From: Ashinkailepas kermadecensis
Taxonomy: Eukaryota; Arthropoda; Thecostraca; Neolepadidae
Reading direction: 5' to 3'
Assembly (NCBI GenBank): GCA_034440615.1
Contig: JAOTOM010003695.1
Location: 114,000-177,999 of the forward strand
Length of the DNA stretch: 64,000 nucleotides
Part shown: piece after piece, positions 33,110 through 45,521 of the stretch
Layout of the letters: every line of letters begins with the position of its first letter
Position numbering within the stretch: position 1 is the first letter of the stretch
Notes under the pieces: generated by a model
What the model was told of the DNA's origin: nothing
The model's database searches: none
The model's input: the letters and a program-made list of their open reading frames with translations, nothing else
Translations under genes and position numbers: made by a program

Positions 33110-34218
33110 GGACACTCAGTTGCGGCGGAGGCGGGGAGGACCCATTTCGGATGCTCCCACCGGCCCCTCCACCCGCTGTCGCGGCGATGGGGTGACCGAC
33201 CTTGGGGGAGGCGCTATGCTGGTACCTTGGCGACCCTTGAACCGGGCCTTTTCCAGTTGAGCGAGCCGCGCTCGTTTAGCTTCGCGGGCACGCCTTTCAG
33301 CTTCCTGAAATTGCAACCTGATGTCTGATATTTGGATTTGTCGGTGCGTGTTTCTGGACGGCGATGCAGGAGCAGACGTAGGTGTTAAGGGCGAGAGCGA
33401 GGGCGAGGGTGAGGCCTGGCTCTCGGGAAAGGGGGAGGATTCAGGGAGCGATGAGGTGGAGAGGGTGGGTTTAGGTGTGGTAATGGGGCGCGAGGGAGGG
33501 GATGGGAGGCTGGAGGGCGGGCGGGAGGTGGGAAGTGGGGATGTAGAGGTAGGTGAGGAGGGGATGGGATTGAGTGGGAAGGACCGAGGAGGCCTCTTTC
33601 CCCGATGAACAAGCGTCCACGCCCCACCCTCGGGCGTTGATCTAGTGAGGGCTTCTAATGGGGGAACGGTGTAACTCGTGGAAGGTGGGACGCCAGTAGT
33701 ATCCAGTAGGGAATATCAGTGGTATTGAATGTTAATATGACGTTGTTTGTTGTAATAAGTTCCGAGCCTCTCCTCACCTTCATTTTCCTTTCCTCAGTCA
33801 CACCAAACTCTGACAATCCGTCCACGATCTCCTCCTCCGGCACATCTCTCAGGTGAAAACAGTTGATAAGTCCTCGTGATGTATTTTTCGTCTTGTGCGG
33901 TTCTACGGTGATTTGAATGTTCTCTTCGATCCTACTCTGATTTTTCCTGATACTGAATCTAAACTCAGATACTTTCAATGCGGTCTCCACCTCCTCTGCC
34001 CGTGCAAATTCCACCTCCAAGGCGCCATCGTTTAACTTCTCGCAGCGTAAGACATTGCCAAATCGGTCACATCCATCTCGCCTTTGAAATGGTGATAGCG
34101 AGGCTAGGGACATCGTCTTACCACGAAATATAAGTATACGTGGGGCAGAGAAGCTATTTGTCTGGTCTCCACGAGAGGGACCGGGGGAGGGGGGGAGTTG
34201 TGCTGTGTGCTGTGCCAT
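33110..34218 (-). pseudogene. LINE ORF1 (gag-like) fragment 2, zinc knuckles deleted
   Basis: The frame from 34218 to 33655 (187 codons) has SLASLSPFQRRDGCDRFGN, LEVEFARAEEVE, ITVEPHKTK, GLINCFHLRDVPEEEIVDGL and ITTNNVILTFNTTDIP, the standard ORF1 order. In complete elements CCHC zinc knuckles follow; here the frame breaks near 33690 and resumes in another frame as a Pro/Ser-rich tail (PPLEALTRSTPEGGAWTLV), then a basic/acidic helix FQEAERRAREAKRARLAQL ending near 33116. The knuckles are absent, indicating an internal deletion. The upstream side (34237-34320) holds an inverted pair CTCCTCGGGCGCC / GGCGCCCGAGGAG, possibly 5' UTR structure. Confidence 0.7.
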
Positions 34219-34705
34219 GTGTTGTCTGGGTTTCGGCTCCTCGGGCGCCCCACCACACAGGGGCCCAACAGGGGGGACGCCTGGGCCCCGCGGACGGGAT
34301 GACGCCAGGCGCCCGAGGAGCTATACGGGACAGGCGGCGCCTTCGCCAGGCCGGGAGAGAGAGACTCACCACCCCGACCGGGATCCAGCGACGCCCACCA
34401 CTTGACCCCAGCCGGCCAGGCCAGCAGGAACTGGGCCAGGGCCCAGACCTTCGGCCTGAGGCGACATGTCGCTTGGCTCGTATGGGGCCCTACGGACCCG
34501 CCCGCCCCTCCGGGATATTAGGACCACGTTCACACCACGTTCTATCTCATGTGAAAAATATCACAGGAAATGTGACTTGATAGCTGGGATGTGTGGAGTC
34601 CATGCCAGGCTTCGTGTGGGAGTTCCGTCCACACACTTATGACACTTCTGTGTCAGCTACCATGTGCTCTCGTATCAGTAAATGTTCTACGGAAAGTGCC
34701 TTACT

Positions 34706-35110
34706 TGCAGCAAAGCACGTCCGTGTGGGTTCCTACGTCTGGAACTAAATGTGTCCTGCAAGAACGTGCATGTTTCACGTTTGTGGGTTCGCTGCCCCGT
34801 GTGTGATCTCCCGTCTGGGCCAAACCGTCCCTGACAGCCAAAGTCTTGCCGCATTCTTGACACTTGTAACGTCTCTCTGCGTTGTGTGCCCAACCCAACT
34901 CGTCTTGGCAGCAAACGCCCGGTCACATTACTCACGTCTGTAAGTTCCCTCTCCAGGATGTGTTCTCATATGTCAAACCCAACTGTTCTTGGCAGCACAC
35001 GCCAGGCCGCATGTCTGACATTTGTAAGATCTCTCTTCGGTGTGAATTATCCCATGTTGAACTAAATATGTCCCTGCAGTAAACGTCCTGTCGCGAGTAC
35101 CACATTTTCA
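34706..35110 (-). pseudogene. Decayed C2H2 fingers downstream of zinc-finger gene B
   Basis: Same degenerate finger remains as in copy A (5745-6146): HTEERSYKCQTC-like, RYKCQECGKTLAVRDGL and HTRGSEP-like pieces in broken frames. It follows the HTGEG stop of gene B directly. Confidence 0.75.
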
Positions 35111-36651
35111 TCACCCCTCTCCTGTATGTGATTTAACATGTCTAACTAATTGAAGTCGGAAAACAAACGCTGTACCGCACGTATCACACTTGAATGGTCT
35201 CTCTCCGGTGTGTGTTCGAATATGTACAATCAAACTGTTCTTCGCAGCAAACGTCCTGCCACATGTATCACACTTGTAAGGTTTCTCTCCTGTGTGTGTT
35301 CTGATATGTCCAATCAAACTTGTTTTGACAGCAAACATCCTGCCGCATTCGCCACACTTGTAAGGTCTCTCCCCGGTGTGTGTTCTCCTATGTGTAGTCA
35401 AATGCGTTCTGTTGGCAAACGTGCTGTCGCATTCCTCACATTTGTAAGGCTTTTCCCCGGTGTGTGTTCTCATATGTCTAGTCAAATTCATCTTGTAATC
35501 AAACGATCTACTGCATGCCTCACAACTGTAGGGTCTCTCTTCAGTGTGTGTTCTCATATGTCTAGTTAAATCCGCCCTGTCACCAAACGTCTTGCCGCAT
35601 GCCTCACATTTGTAAGGTCTCTCCCCGGTGTGTGTTCTCAGATGTCTAGTGAAATGCACTCTCTCAGCAAACGTCCTGCCGCATGCCTCACATTTGTAGG
35701 GTGTCTCCCCAGTGTGTGTTCTCATATGTTGAACCAATCTCGCCTTGACAGCAAACGTCTTGCCGCATACCTTACACATGTAAGGTCTCTCTCCGGTGTG
35801 TGTTCTCCTATGTGCAACCAAACCGTTCTTGGAAGCGAACGCCCGGTCGCATGTCTGACATTCGTGAGGTCTCTCCCCGGTGTGAGTCCTCCTATGTCCA
35901 ACCAAGGTTGCCCTGGCAACAAACGTCCTTCCGCATGTCTCACACCTGTAAGGTCTCTCTCCGGTGTGTGTTCTCAAATGCACAGTCAAACTCACCTTGT
36001 CAGCAAACGTCCTACCGCATTCCGCACACTTGTAAGGTCTCTCCCCGGTGTGTGTTCTCATATGTCTAGTCAAATGCTTCCTGTCAGCAAACGTCCTGCC
36101 GCATGTCTCACACCTGTAAGGTTTCTCTCCGGTGTGCGTTCTGACATGCTTAACCAAACCGTTCTTGGCAGCAAACGCCTGGTCACATACCTCGCACTTG
36201 TGAGTTCTCTCTGCGGTGTGGATCTTCATGTGTTGAACCAAGATGGGCTTGGCAGCAAAAGCGCTGCCACATGTCTCACAGTTGAATGGCTTTTCTCCGG
36301 TGTGGGTAATCATGGCCGCAGCCAGGTTGAATGTCTTAGTAAATATTATCTGGTCTGTAGATATTCCTCCGCTACCGTCACTGTACGCCCCCGTGCCCGT
36401 ATGCACCCTGTGGTGTTGAAGCAGCCATCCACGATGCTGAAACGACTTGTCACACACGACACAGCGATACGAACTGGCTGCGGCCGGAGTCATGGGCTGC
36501 CGTTGCGAAGTGCCACTGACGTCCATGGAACACTGGCTGCTGTTGCTGTCGTTGGCGCTGTTGATGCTGCATTGTGACGCAATTCCCAACCTCGTTCCTT
36601 GACTTCCGGCACTCCTCATCTTCCCACAGTGAGACGTGGGCGCAGTGGCAC
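35111..36651 (-). CDS. C2H2 zinc-finger protein B, finger-array exon (15 fingers)
   Basis: Paralogue of the exon at 6147-7522 and also a predicted DNA-binding nuclear protein. The exon is taken to start at 36651 after GTTTCAG, in phase (G|GT, Gly) with the donor at 40552. The Ser/Asn-rich N-terminus, first finger ([10 protein letters not shown]), degenerate second position and fingers 2-4 align with gene A, as do the last four. The middle differs: B has finger types such as ARATLVG, SKNGLVA, VKARLVQ, ERVHFTR, DRADLTR and YKMNLTR that A lacks. All 15 intact fingers keep CxxC and HxxxH. One linker reads HTEERP. The different helices predict a different DNA target from gene A. No effector domain is seen. 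Confidence 0.88.
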
Positions 36652-37081
36652 CTGAAACGTAATACATTGAGGTGTATTTTGGAATATCTCATCCTTTGAC
36701 AGAGCATAACAAGGTTACGGCTGGAGCGGTACAACGCATATGTTACTGGGGTTCATGAATTAAAAAATAAGGCGCTGAATACAAAAATGCACGTCTGCAA
36801 TGCGCCGAAGCAACAACAAAAAAAGACGCATACTTTCCATCAGCTGATGTACTAATTAGCGAAGTGAACTCGGAATTATTTTCCAACAGCACTGGCATGC
36901 CGCCACATGTTGTATACGAGCCCCGGTTGGCTGTACTGCTTGCTGTCAACTCGGACACGTGTCGTTATAACGAAGTCGTGTTTCCACTGCCTAGGTACAC
37001 ATCCGATAAAATACTATCATTAAAACATTCAGTACGGCAACAATTGAGACACACATACCTACGGACGGCTTACATATCTCA

Positions 37082-38099
37082 TTAACCCGCGCACGTCCGG
37101 GGGGCAGATATCTGCCCCCCCCTGCGGTTTTTCCTACTTTGCCGCCATACTAATCGGGTTAGCAAGGCCAAACCTCGCATGGCTGCTCATTGGTCTTTTC
37201 CGCATATCCTCAGAAATTTTTGACCCTGGGTCATCTCAAGTCAGGTCACCAGGTCAGGCGAAGTGACCTAACGTCCCTCCGAGTTCTAGGTGGCATCACT
37301 CCCACAATAATTGGGCGATTGATTTCAAACTTATATCACGTCATGATCTTATCAGGGTCTATAATATGTATATCACGGTTTTTTCGTAACGTTGACCTGA
37401 GGTCATGTCGTGGCCATGGCTTACCCATTATAGGCCTATGGGAAAATATACAAATGTTTCCTGGTTACATATTTGCACTCGGAATGACCTCCAACCGTTA
37501 TGGCGTGTAGTTGGAAGCTATTCGCAATGCTATCGCTGACATTTTTGCTCAGTGGCCCCACCAAGGTCAGCTGAGGTCACCTGAAATCACTAGCACATTT
37601 CTGCGCATTATATCGCAATGCATTGAGCTAGAAGGCTAAAATTACCGTCATTGTGCTTGTATCGCCAAGACGTGTCGATTGATATATTACATGACCTCCC
37701 TACTCTACCCCATGACCTTGACCTGAGGTCATTGTTTCGGTGACCCATCTGTTGACCTGACCTTAAATTACAGAGCGTATGTCGATAGCACATTTCAAGG
37801 GCTGTCGAATAGCATTTGCAATTTGTTTCTATCTGTTACAGGTCCTGAGATATGTGCCAATATTTGAGGGTTCCACCCGATCTGGTCGAATTTGACATAT
37901 GATGACCCAGTGACCTAAATATTGACCTGAGCGAGAAAATGTCCGAAATACTTTCGATAGAGCATGTCACCAGCTATCCAAAGCCGTTTTCCGTTTGTCG
38001 CTACCTAGCATAGTTCTCGAGATCTTAGGGGGGGGCAGACATCTGCCCCCCCCCCGGACATGCGAAGTTGGCGCGGACCGCCGGACGTGCGAGTGTTAA
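37082..38099. mobile_element. piggyBac-like MITE, copy B only
   Basis: TTAA at both ends (37082-37085, 38096-38099), where copy A has a single TTAA (7885-7888). Terminal inverted repeats CCCGCGCACGTCCGG and, on the other strand, CACTCGCACGTCCGG. Just inside lie palindromes GGGGGCAGATATCTGCCCCC and GGGGGCAGACATCTGCCCCC. The inside (about 900 bp) has no transposase frame but many GGTCA/TGACC words. It sits in the predicted intron between the acidic and finger exons of gene B. TTAA target and C-rich ends point to the piggyBac superfamily, mobilised in trans. Confidence 0.85.
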
Positions 38100-40004
38100 G
38101 CATCAGGCCTGTTACTGCAGCACGCAACACCTCTGCCTTGCTACCGTGCCCGCTGCTGGATTAAGACACCTTCGGTGCTCTTTTGGGGCGGCCCAGACCG
38201 ATTCCGACCATCCATCAGCCGCGGCACCCGTACCGCCCAGGGAGCCGACACGGGTGCCGGGTGTACAGCGACCACAACGCTCATGACCGCTGTCATTGCT
38301 GGAGAACCAGTCGGTCAACATAACGGCCGTGAGCAAAAGCTGAATTTAGGTTATGATGCATCTGGCAACTTCTCGTAAAATAATAACAACTGAATTCACT
38401 TCATAGTGCATGATTCGTATGGAACCATATTTATGACCGCCTTATTTCGGCGGTTCTCTCAGCTGGAACTCTCATATCAAGATCATCACCAGGCGCTGTT
38501 TTGGCATTTTGAGTGGTCTGTCGCATCTGAGGGGCCACCTGCCGCCCGCTGCCATCTCCGTCCTGCTCAATACCTATGGTTATATCGCAGATCCGGTACT
38601 GCATTTCGGTGTACGGAAACGGAATGAATAAAATTGTCCCGACTGCAAAAAACTAACTACACAGGAAAACGTAGTGCCGTCGGCAATAGAAATTAATTTC
38701 TGCCACAAAAATTCGATGACGTATTGCATCTGCTAGAGGCTGGGCTGACTGAGTGCGGATGATTCTGATACAGGACCACACGCCGTGCTTGATGCACAAC
38801 GTACGGCGATACGGTGAGACTGTGGCCCCGGCCAACGCATTCCCACTGGTGGCTGAGACTCGAGACCGGCCCACGAGGCGGGACAGTGACCCGTATGTCC
38901 ACTGATCACAAACCGAAATGGCCAAACAACGCGTTTGCTGTCGCGCGGCGGAGCAGTACCACGCCCCCCCTCCACCCGCCCCGACGTTCTCCGACCGGCA
39001 GTCCCATTGTTCGGTTTCCCCCCTGAAGCGCCACCTGCACAGGGATCCGAAATGGCACCCAAGTTTACTCCGTACACCACACTATGATTTATGCCCGTGT
39101 TGCGCGTATGCCTGTATACTACTTGCTCTGACCTCTTCTGTACCACTTACGAGGAACGGCAACAGCCACAGATCGAGTGTGGTTGACTTTAATATGGCTG
39201 AGCCTGAGTCTGCAAACAAATACCCAGGTACGATTCAACTCAAGATATTGTCGCTGAGGGTCAATTCCAGCCTGCCTAGTCGATACTGATTTAGTTCATA
39301 TAGTGTATACTGGCTAAGGACTCGAAATATTTGTTGTGTGGCATTGCTATTCATCATCAGTTTTGTAACAAAAATGTTCATCTTATGGTTAAGGATTAAC
39401 GAATGAGATCATATATGACTGGTTTTCCACCAAATTCGGCACGGGACTCGTTATATTCCAGATGTTAGGCTTTGTGTCTGCAACACAGTGCAGTTGATGA
39501 ATCTAGCATACGACGCAAACTAATATAACATAGGAGGTGAGCCTTAATTTCATCGAATATTTCTTCATATTTAAGAAGACGTTTTGGCTGCATATATAGG
39601 CACACGTCGAATCATGATTCGTTTGTATTCCAGGCTGAATAAATTTACCAGTGTCTCAGCATGATACACGCCGAAATTTGCACCCAAAATGAAGCCCCAG
39701 AACGATGCAAATTCGGTAGCCTATGATTACCCTCGCCCTAGCAGGGGTATACTTGAAAACCTCACCTGAACATCTATGTATTTGTTTTGTGATGGTAGAG
39801 CAACTTTTTGTGGGATAATGCTGGTATCTCGGCTGTATACACACCTTAGAAATGTGGCTCACAAAAGCCAGGTCAAGACCAGCGGCATCAACACCACGGG
39901 CCGTCTCCATACAGATTGTGGTGCGTTTGGCCGAATGGTCAAATGTCTCAGACGGGTGTGACATCGAGGGTGTCGAGTTTGGATCCACGCACCTACCGTA
40001 ATAT

Positions 40005-40440
40005 TGTCGGAAGACGTACACCACTGGGGGCACTGCGACAAGGATTGTGGGAAGACATACACCAGCGGGGAAACTGCGACAAGGATTGTGGGAAGACATA
40101 CACCAGTGGGGATACTGCGACAAGGATTGTAGGAAGACGTACACCACCGGGGGCACTGCGAAAAGGATTGTGGGAAGAAGTACACCACCGGGGGCACTGC
40201 GATAAGTATTGTGGGAAGACATACACCAGCAGGGCACTGCCACAAGGATTGTGGGAAGACGTACACCAGCGGGGACACTGCGACGAGGATTGTGGGAAGA
40301 CGTACACCACCGGGGGCACTGCGACAAGTATTGTGGGAAGACATACACCAGCGGGGCACTGCCACAAGGATTATGGGAAGACATACACCAGCGGTGACAC
40401 TGCGACAAGGATTGTGGGAAGATATACACCAGTGTGACAA
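40005..40440. repeat. 41-bp VNTR in copy B (about 10-11 units)
   Basis: Units spaced 41 bp (for example AAGGATT at 40040, 40081, 40122). It is the homologue of 9600-9815 with about twice the units. Confidence 0.92.
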
Positions 40441-40551
40441 GCATTGCTTTCGTGGTAATATGACGAATTAACAATCCTCAACTTTCAGCCAAAAAGTGCA
40501 ACAATTACCTTAAAAGAAGGCAATTGCACCGCCATGCTGATGCGGACTCAC

Positions 40552-40740
40552 CTTCATCCCGCACGGGCATGAGCTCGCACTCGTCCTGCACCGGATTGAG
40601 CTCGCCCTCGCCCAGCATTGGCTTGAGCTCGCCCTCGTTCGTGTCCAGCACGTGGTGTTCGCCACTCGACAGGTCAGGCGTACAGAACCGTTCTTGCAAC
40701 GGGTCATGAACTGACAGCGGCGTGGCGTCCAGCTGACCAT
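40552..40740 (-). CDS. Zinc-finger gene B, predicted acidic exon (189 bp)
   Basis: Counterpart of 9921-10109: same length, open frame, acceptor CCGTCAG and donor GATGAAG|GTGAGT. It encodes an acidic peptide with GELKP and GELNP motifs. Compared with copy A I count about five synonymous and eleven replacement differences and no indels, so it is kept open but loosely constrained. It splices in phase to the finger exon at 36651. Confidence 0.65.
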
Positions 40741-42523
40741 CTGACGGCAGGGGGGGCCGTAAGCAGTCTGCTGGAGCAAGAGGGGCGCTGGGTGTGACAC
40801 AATGGGGAAATAAACCTACATGGGCAGCTTTACCTTGACATAATGAATTTGAACCTGTTTTGAAACAGGATGAAGATGAATAAAAATATCATTGCAACAA
40901 CGGATGTATGGAACGAAGCCAAATGGCATTGGTGAACTAGACTGATCAGTGTGTCATATAATATTGTCCTTCCTGGGGAATCGTACTGTTATACATATTA
41001 ATGATTCGGGGAGAAAAGCTAAGGGCACTGGAAGACCGTGTCTCTCTGGTTAATACAAGTTCGTGAAGATTGTGGAGTATTTGTAATCTCACCCTTCTGG
41101 TCGGAATTCTAACTTGGCACAGTTTAATACTTCTAAATCAAATTTTGATCACTGTTCCGAACAAAATGCTCGTTTCTTCCGCGCCCATTTGTCGCGAAGA
41201 GCCGCCGTGGGACATACTGGCATCTCAGAACATTCTGTGGTGTTGCATTATGATGCCACTGATGGATTTGCTTTGGGCGTGATCGCGCATTACAAAATAA
41301 CCCTATCACCCCTGAAATGAGGAACACGGTAATTACAACGTTCCATTCTTCGTGAATGTCTTACCGCCACCCGCATATGCAAAACGTCGCCAAAGCAACA
41401 TAACGTGCAGACGTCGCTGCTGTCTCGGCATACGTGGCGCTGGTGTCGCACATTTACTGCCTCCACTTGGAGCCGGGTGAAGATAAGAGGTAGGACTCTG
41501 CTTCCCGAATCCAGATCTGGAGACAGTATACTCTGCTTCCCAGTTTCACCAAGTTACATTCCTGTGTGCAGACAAGTCGGCACGTTCTCCTTGCAACAGC
41601 ACTGCACTTTTCCAGTTGCTGCCTGGTTTACCCGCGACGTCATCAAGTATAAAGGAAGTAGCGCCAGATTCCTCGCCGCTCCTCCCCTGCTCCTGGGCAG
41701 GCCGCTGTTGCCAAGCAACTAGTCTGCCAGTGTACGCAGATTACCTGTCCATACCATTTCCCAGCATGATGGGTACAAGCCCGTCGACGATGGCAGGCGT
41801 ACAACCAATTAGACCGCCCTGCTGACTCAGACTGCTCTGGACCATATCACTGTTGCTGGGCAACGAGTCCATCAGTCTGGTAACACAGGCGTCTCACCAG
41901 ATACGCTCGCCAGGACTCACCGAGTATGGTCCTCGGCTGCTGTCCCAGTGTGTCCGGCGTACCGTCCGCTCTGAAAACCGGCACATCCGTGAGTCACGGT
42001 CACAATGTACGGACTATCTGTGGTACAGCTGACAGCAGTTAGCTGGACATTGAGCCATGTAGCGCGTCAACTCCAAATGCTACAAAGCGCCCATAGGCTC
42101 GTCAAAAGAACACATGACTACAAACCAGTTATTCTGAATTACGTAACATACATGGAGACATTGAAGTTTTGATGTTTTGTGAGTTGTGACGGGACCGTCT
42201 CGCTCTCATCATGTATAAAATAGCCAGACATTGAGGATAATAAACTACAGGCGTCAGATAACTTCCTCGGAAAGCAATTGTCTCAAGTGGTTGGTACGTT
42301 CATTAAAGATACCGTCTTCCATGTTGTACGGTGAAATTTGAACTCGAACTGAACACGCAGGCTTACGAGAAGAGTCGCTGTCTATCGAGGGGCATGTCTA
42401 TTTGTTGCCGATTTGGCCCAGTTACCTCGCAACTGAATTACCGCAGTTAAATCAGCTGGCAGACAGATCTGTATCGGGCTACCGCTGTTTACCCTCCAGC
42501 ACCAGTACATATAGCTATATCAG

Positions 42524-42577
42524 TAGTTAGTTGTTGGGGCTTTAGAGCGCATCGACTGCATTGGTCATTTAGCGCCC
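42524..42577 (-). mobile_element. Hairpin-tail mini-retroposon (copy B of the shared insertion)
   Basis: Same site and flanks as 12241-12293. One stem base differs (GAGCGC on the plus strand instead of GGGCGC), giving a wobble or mismatch. Confidence 0.85.
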
Positions 42578-42890
42578 ATATAGCTATAGCAGTACCGTTA
42601 GCGTCAGTACCAGTACATATATAGATATAGCAGTACCGTTGGCATCAGTATCAGTGCATATATAGCTACAACAGTACCCTTAGCATCAACACTAGCACCT
42701 ATATAGCTCCAGCAATATCGATACCATCAGCACTAGTACATATATAGATACTAGATATAGCAGTATTGTTAGTGTCAGCATAAGTACATCTATATAGCTA
42801 TAGCAGTATCATTAGCATCAGCACTAGTACATATATATGGCTTCAACAGTATCGTTAGCATCAGCACTGGTACATATACAGCTATAGCAC
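42578..42890. repeat. 41-42-bp tandem array, copy B
   Basis: About seven units, uninterrupted. It shows the state before the 4.2-kb insertion of copy A. Confidence 0.9.
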
Positions 42891-43992
42891 GGGTTCATGA
42901 AATTGCTGCAATATGAAGTTAATAGGAATTGAAGACCTTCTGACCACTGAGGTAAAAATCGTCTTTTTCATGCATGAATCCAAATGGTTAGTTAACTTCA
43001 GCTGGGAGGCGAGATGTGAGCCGGTGTAGGGACTCGACCACTGTCTGTCAGGAAAGGGAAGACACACAGAGGCCCAGAGAGTTGAACGCTGGCAACCGTT
43101 ATATGACCATGTCTTCCAGGGAGACATGGTCATATTTTCCGATGATATGAATGTGCAAATGTTTGGAACACCAGCCCCAATAAAGAGAAACACGAGTGCA
43201 TTCCTTCAGCTCCACACACCTCCCATCATGGCAGAGACTAATGCAAGTTGTCAGAACCTTGGGCATGGTATCGTATTACTACACTCATCCACTAAATCCA
43301 ACACAATGGGCCATTCTTTGGTCCTCCGCCGTACAAGAAGTCATAACATACAAGTGCATAATGGAACACAAAAACATGATATTACCTATGATGTGGTCTA
43401 CTGATCAATACAATTTGCTGATAATAAGACATTCTTATCGTTGTCACTAACATCAGTATCCCTATATTAGGTGTCTCCCAAGATAAATGAAAAAAGATGC
43501 ACACATAAACACGCAATGGGCTCAACATTAAGTGTGGAGCACTTAGCGATATTCTAAACGACATCGCTTTCATGTTGAAGTTAGACATCTTACTCGACTC
43601 GTTTCAATATCTCACACCTAACGAAAAACCATTATTTTAATGCTGAGACAGCGTGGTTACATAACAGATGAAACACAAGAACAAAGATGACATAAAAAAT
43701 TAGGCTAAATTAATAAAGAAAAATGCATATACACACCAAGACTAGATTGGGTGGACGCCGACATGGCTACTGTGGAAAGTGCTGTGGTACAACTTTAACA
43801 GAAACTGCTTGCAAAACCGATATCTGATATCTTCATTTCTGGACCTACATGGCCCCATCTTTGATGCAGGCAGAATAAAGCTGAAGACAGCTGGGTAAAA
43901 AAAGACCGGACGCAAGACCACGGTGCAAACTTTTGATGTCTCTATTCGGCGTAGCACAGGAAAACGAATCCCACACCAACAATACTGCTTAC

Positions 43993-44126
43993 TTGAGTTC
44001 CTCTTTAGGTGTGATGCAAGAGAAGTCGTGCGGCGGAGAATGCGGGCCAATAAAGACTGGCTCTTCTTTCACCCCGCGAACCGGCACCAGCCGATTGGTT
44101 GCCAGTGCAGCAGAAGCCGGCCCATC
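43993..44126 (-). CDS. Zinc-finger gene B, predicted VKEEP exon (134 bp)
   Basis: Counterpart of 18435-18568: reads GVKEEPVFIGPHSPPHDFSC and ends at CTCAA|GTAAGC, with a TACAG acceptor at the start. It starts in phase 0, matching exon 1 of gene B. It ends in phase 2, so, as in gene A, an additional exon or a different donor is needed before the acidic exon. Confidence 0.55.
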
Positions 44127-45441
44127 CTGTATTTGAAAAGGATTGCCGGCGTCAAGAAGGGTGCGTGCAGTCGTGAGGGTTTTGATGAAGCCTACGTTTA
44201 CAGACAGCATCGCAGCCCAGCGGGTAATGCGAATCTGCTGGGCTGAGGACTCGAGTGTGCACGATTTGCGGAGTGGTGCGCTGCCCCGATTCCGACAGAA
44301 TTTCCCCAATTTGAAGGATATTTGCAGTGATACTGATGTCCGGAACATAGCGGTAACCTCCGCACATGTTCGACTGAAGACCTGTGTCCCTCTCTTGAAG
44401 ACTACGCAGAGCGGGGATGCAAATAAACCGCGGACACGCGTTCTGATGCACAGACTATACATATACACAGGAGAGCCAAGCCTCAAAGGCAAGCATACAT
44501 AGTGGACATTGATATGTTACAAACGGGGGTGTTCTCTTGTATACCTTTGAGGGGGCAAATGCTCCATCAATGTTGGCTTTCCCCCAATAAATTCAACTTT
44601 GGACATCGTACCCTATGGAGTGTGCCCCCCCCCACAATCCATTTGAGTCTGACCACTGCCTTCATGTACGTGCCCCCCCCAATACATTATGGAAATCAGC
44701 ACCTGTGGTTACAAATCAACATGTTGTAAAGAAGGTGCCAGTAGAAGGTGAACAGCTGGATGAACGATGGTTAGCTAAACAAACACGGGGAATTCAATAT
44801 CAGTGCATATCGATCTTCTTCACAGGCGCATTCCCCTGATTGTTTATACAGCAATTCGCCTTGATGCATGCACACAGACGCCTGGGTCTGAACTCGAGGC
44901 TCCGGGATACAAACCAAACATTGCAGCCATTTGCAACCCTGACCGGATGGCGAGTGCCGGCTGCGGCACGGCTTTGGCGGCTAATTGCCGGGGCACGGGA
45001 ACGTCGCCGCAAACTCCCTCTCGTTCCACAAAGATGGATATGAATTCAGGAGAAATGCTGTCATGGAAGTTGGAAAACCACAAAATAGCAGAACAGATGT
45101 GAATCTGATTGAGTAAATTACAACTGTATCTGCTGTACTATACCGTGAATTGCTGTTGAAAATCGTCTGAGAACATAAGTGCAATACCGAACTATTCTTT
45201 GAAGACAGATTAAGAACATTGGACAATAAATATGGATAAAAAATGGACAAAGATCAAAATTGCATGCTCACGCCCGACTCTCAGTGAAGCTATGCGAACG
45301 CGAAACACTGCAATAAACACGCTATTTTGGTCTGAAAAGTGTGGCGATTGGGTCGAGCAGGGCCGGTTCGCTCAAACCAACTGTTGCAGCAGACACACCG
45401 GAGTAGACCTGATATGATTGCCATTGTTCATAGGTACACTT

Positions 45442-45495
45442 GGTTGGGTATTAGGGTTTTAGGGCGCATCAACTGCATTGGTTATACAGCGCCCA
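45442..45495 (-). mobile_element. Hairpin-tail mini-retroposon (54 bp), copy B only
   Basis: Flanked by the exact 15-bp repeat TTCATAGGTACACTT at 45427-45441 and 45496-45510; copy A near 19960 has one related site. Minus strand: TGGGCGC stem, ATAACC, GCGCCC stem, TAAAACCCTAATACCCAACC tail. This is the clearest example: nothing but hairpin and tail was inserted. Confidence 0.92.
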
Positions 45496-45521
45496 TTCAT
45501 AGGTACACTTCTTTTGAGGGG

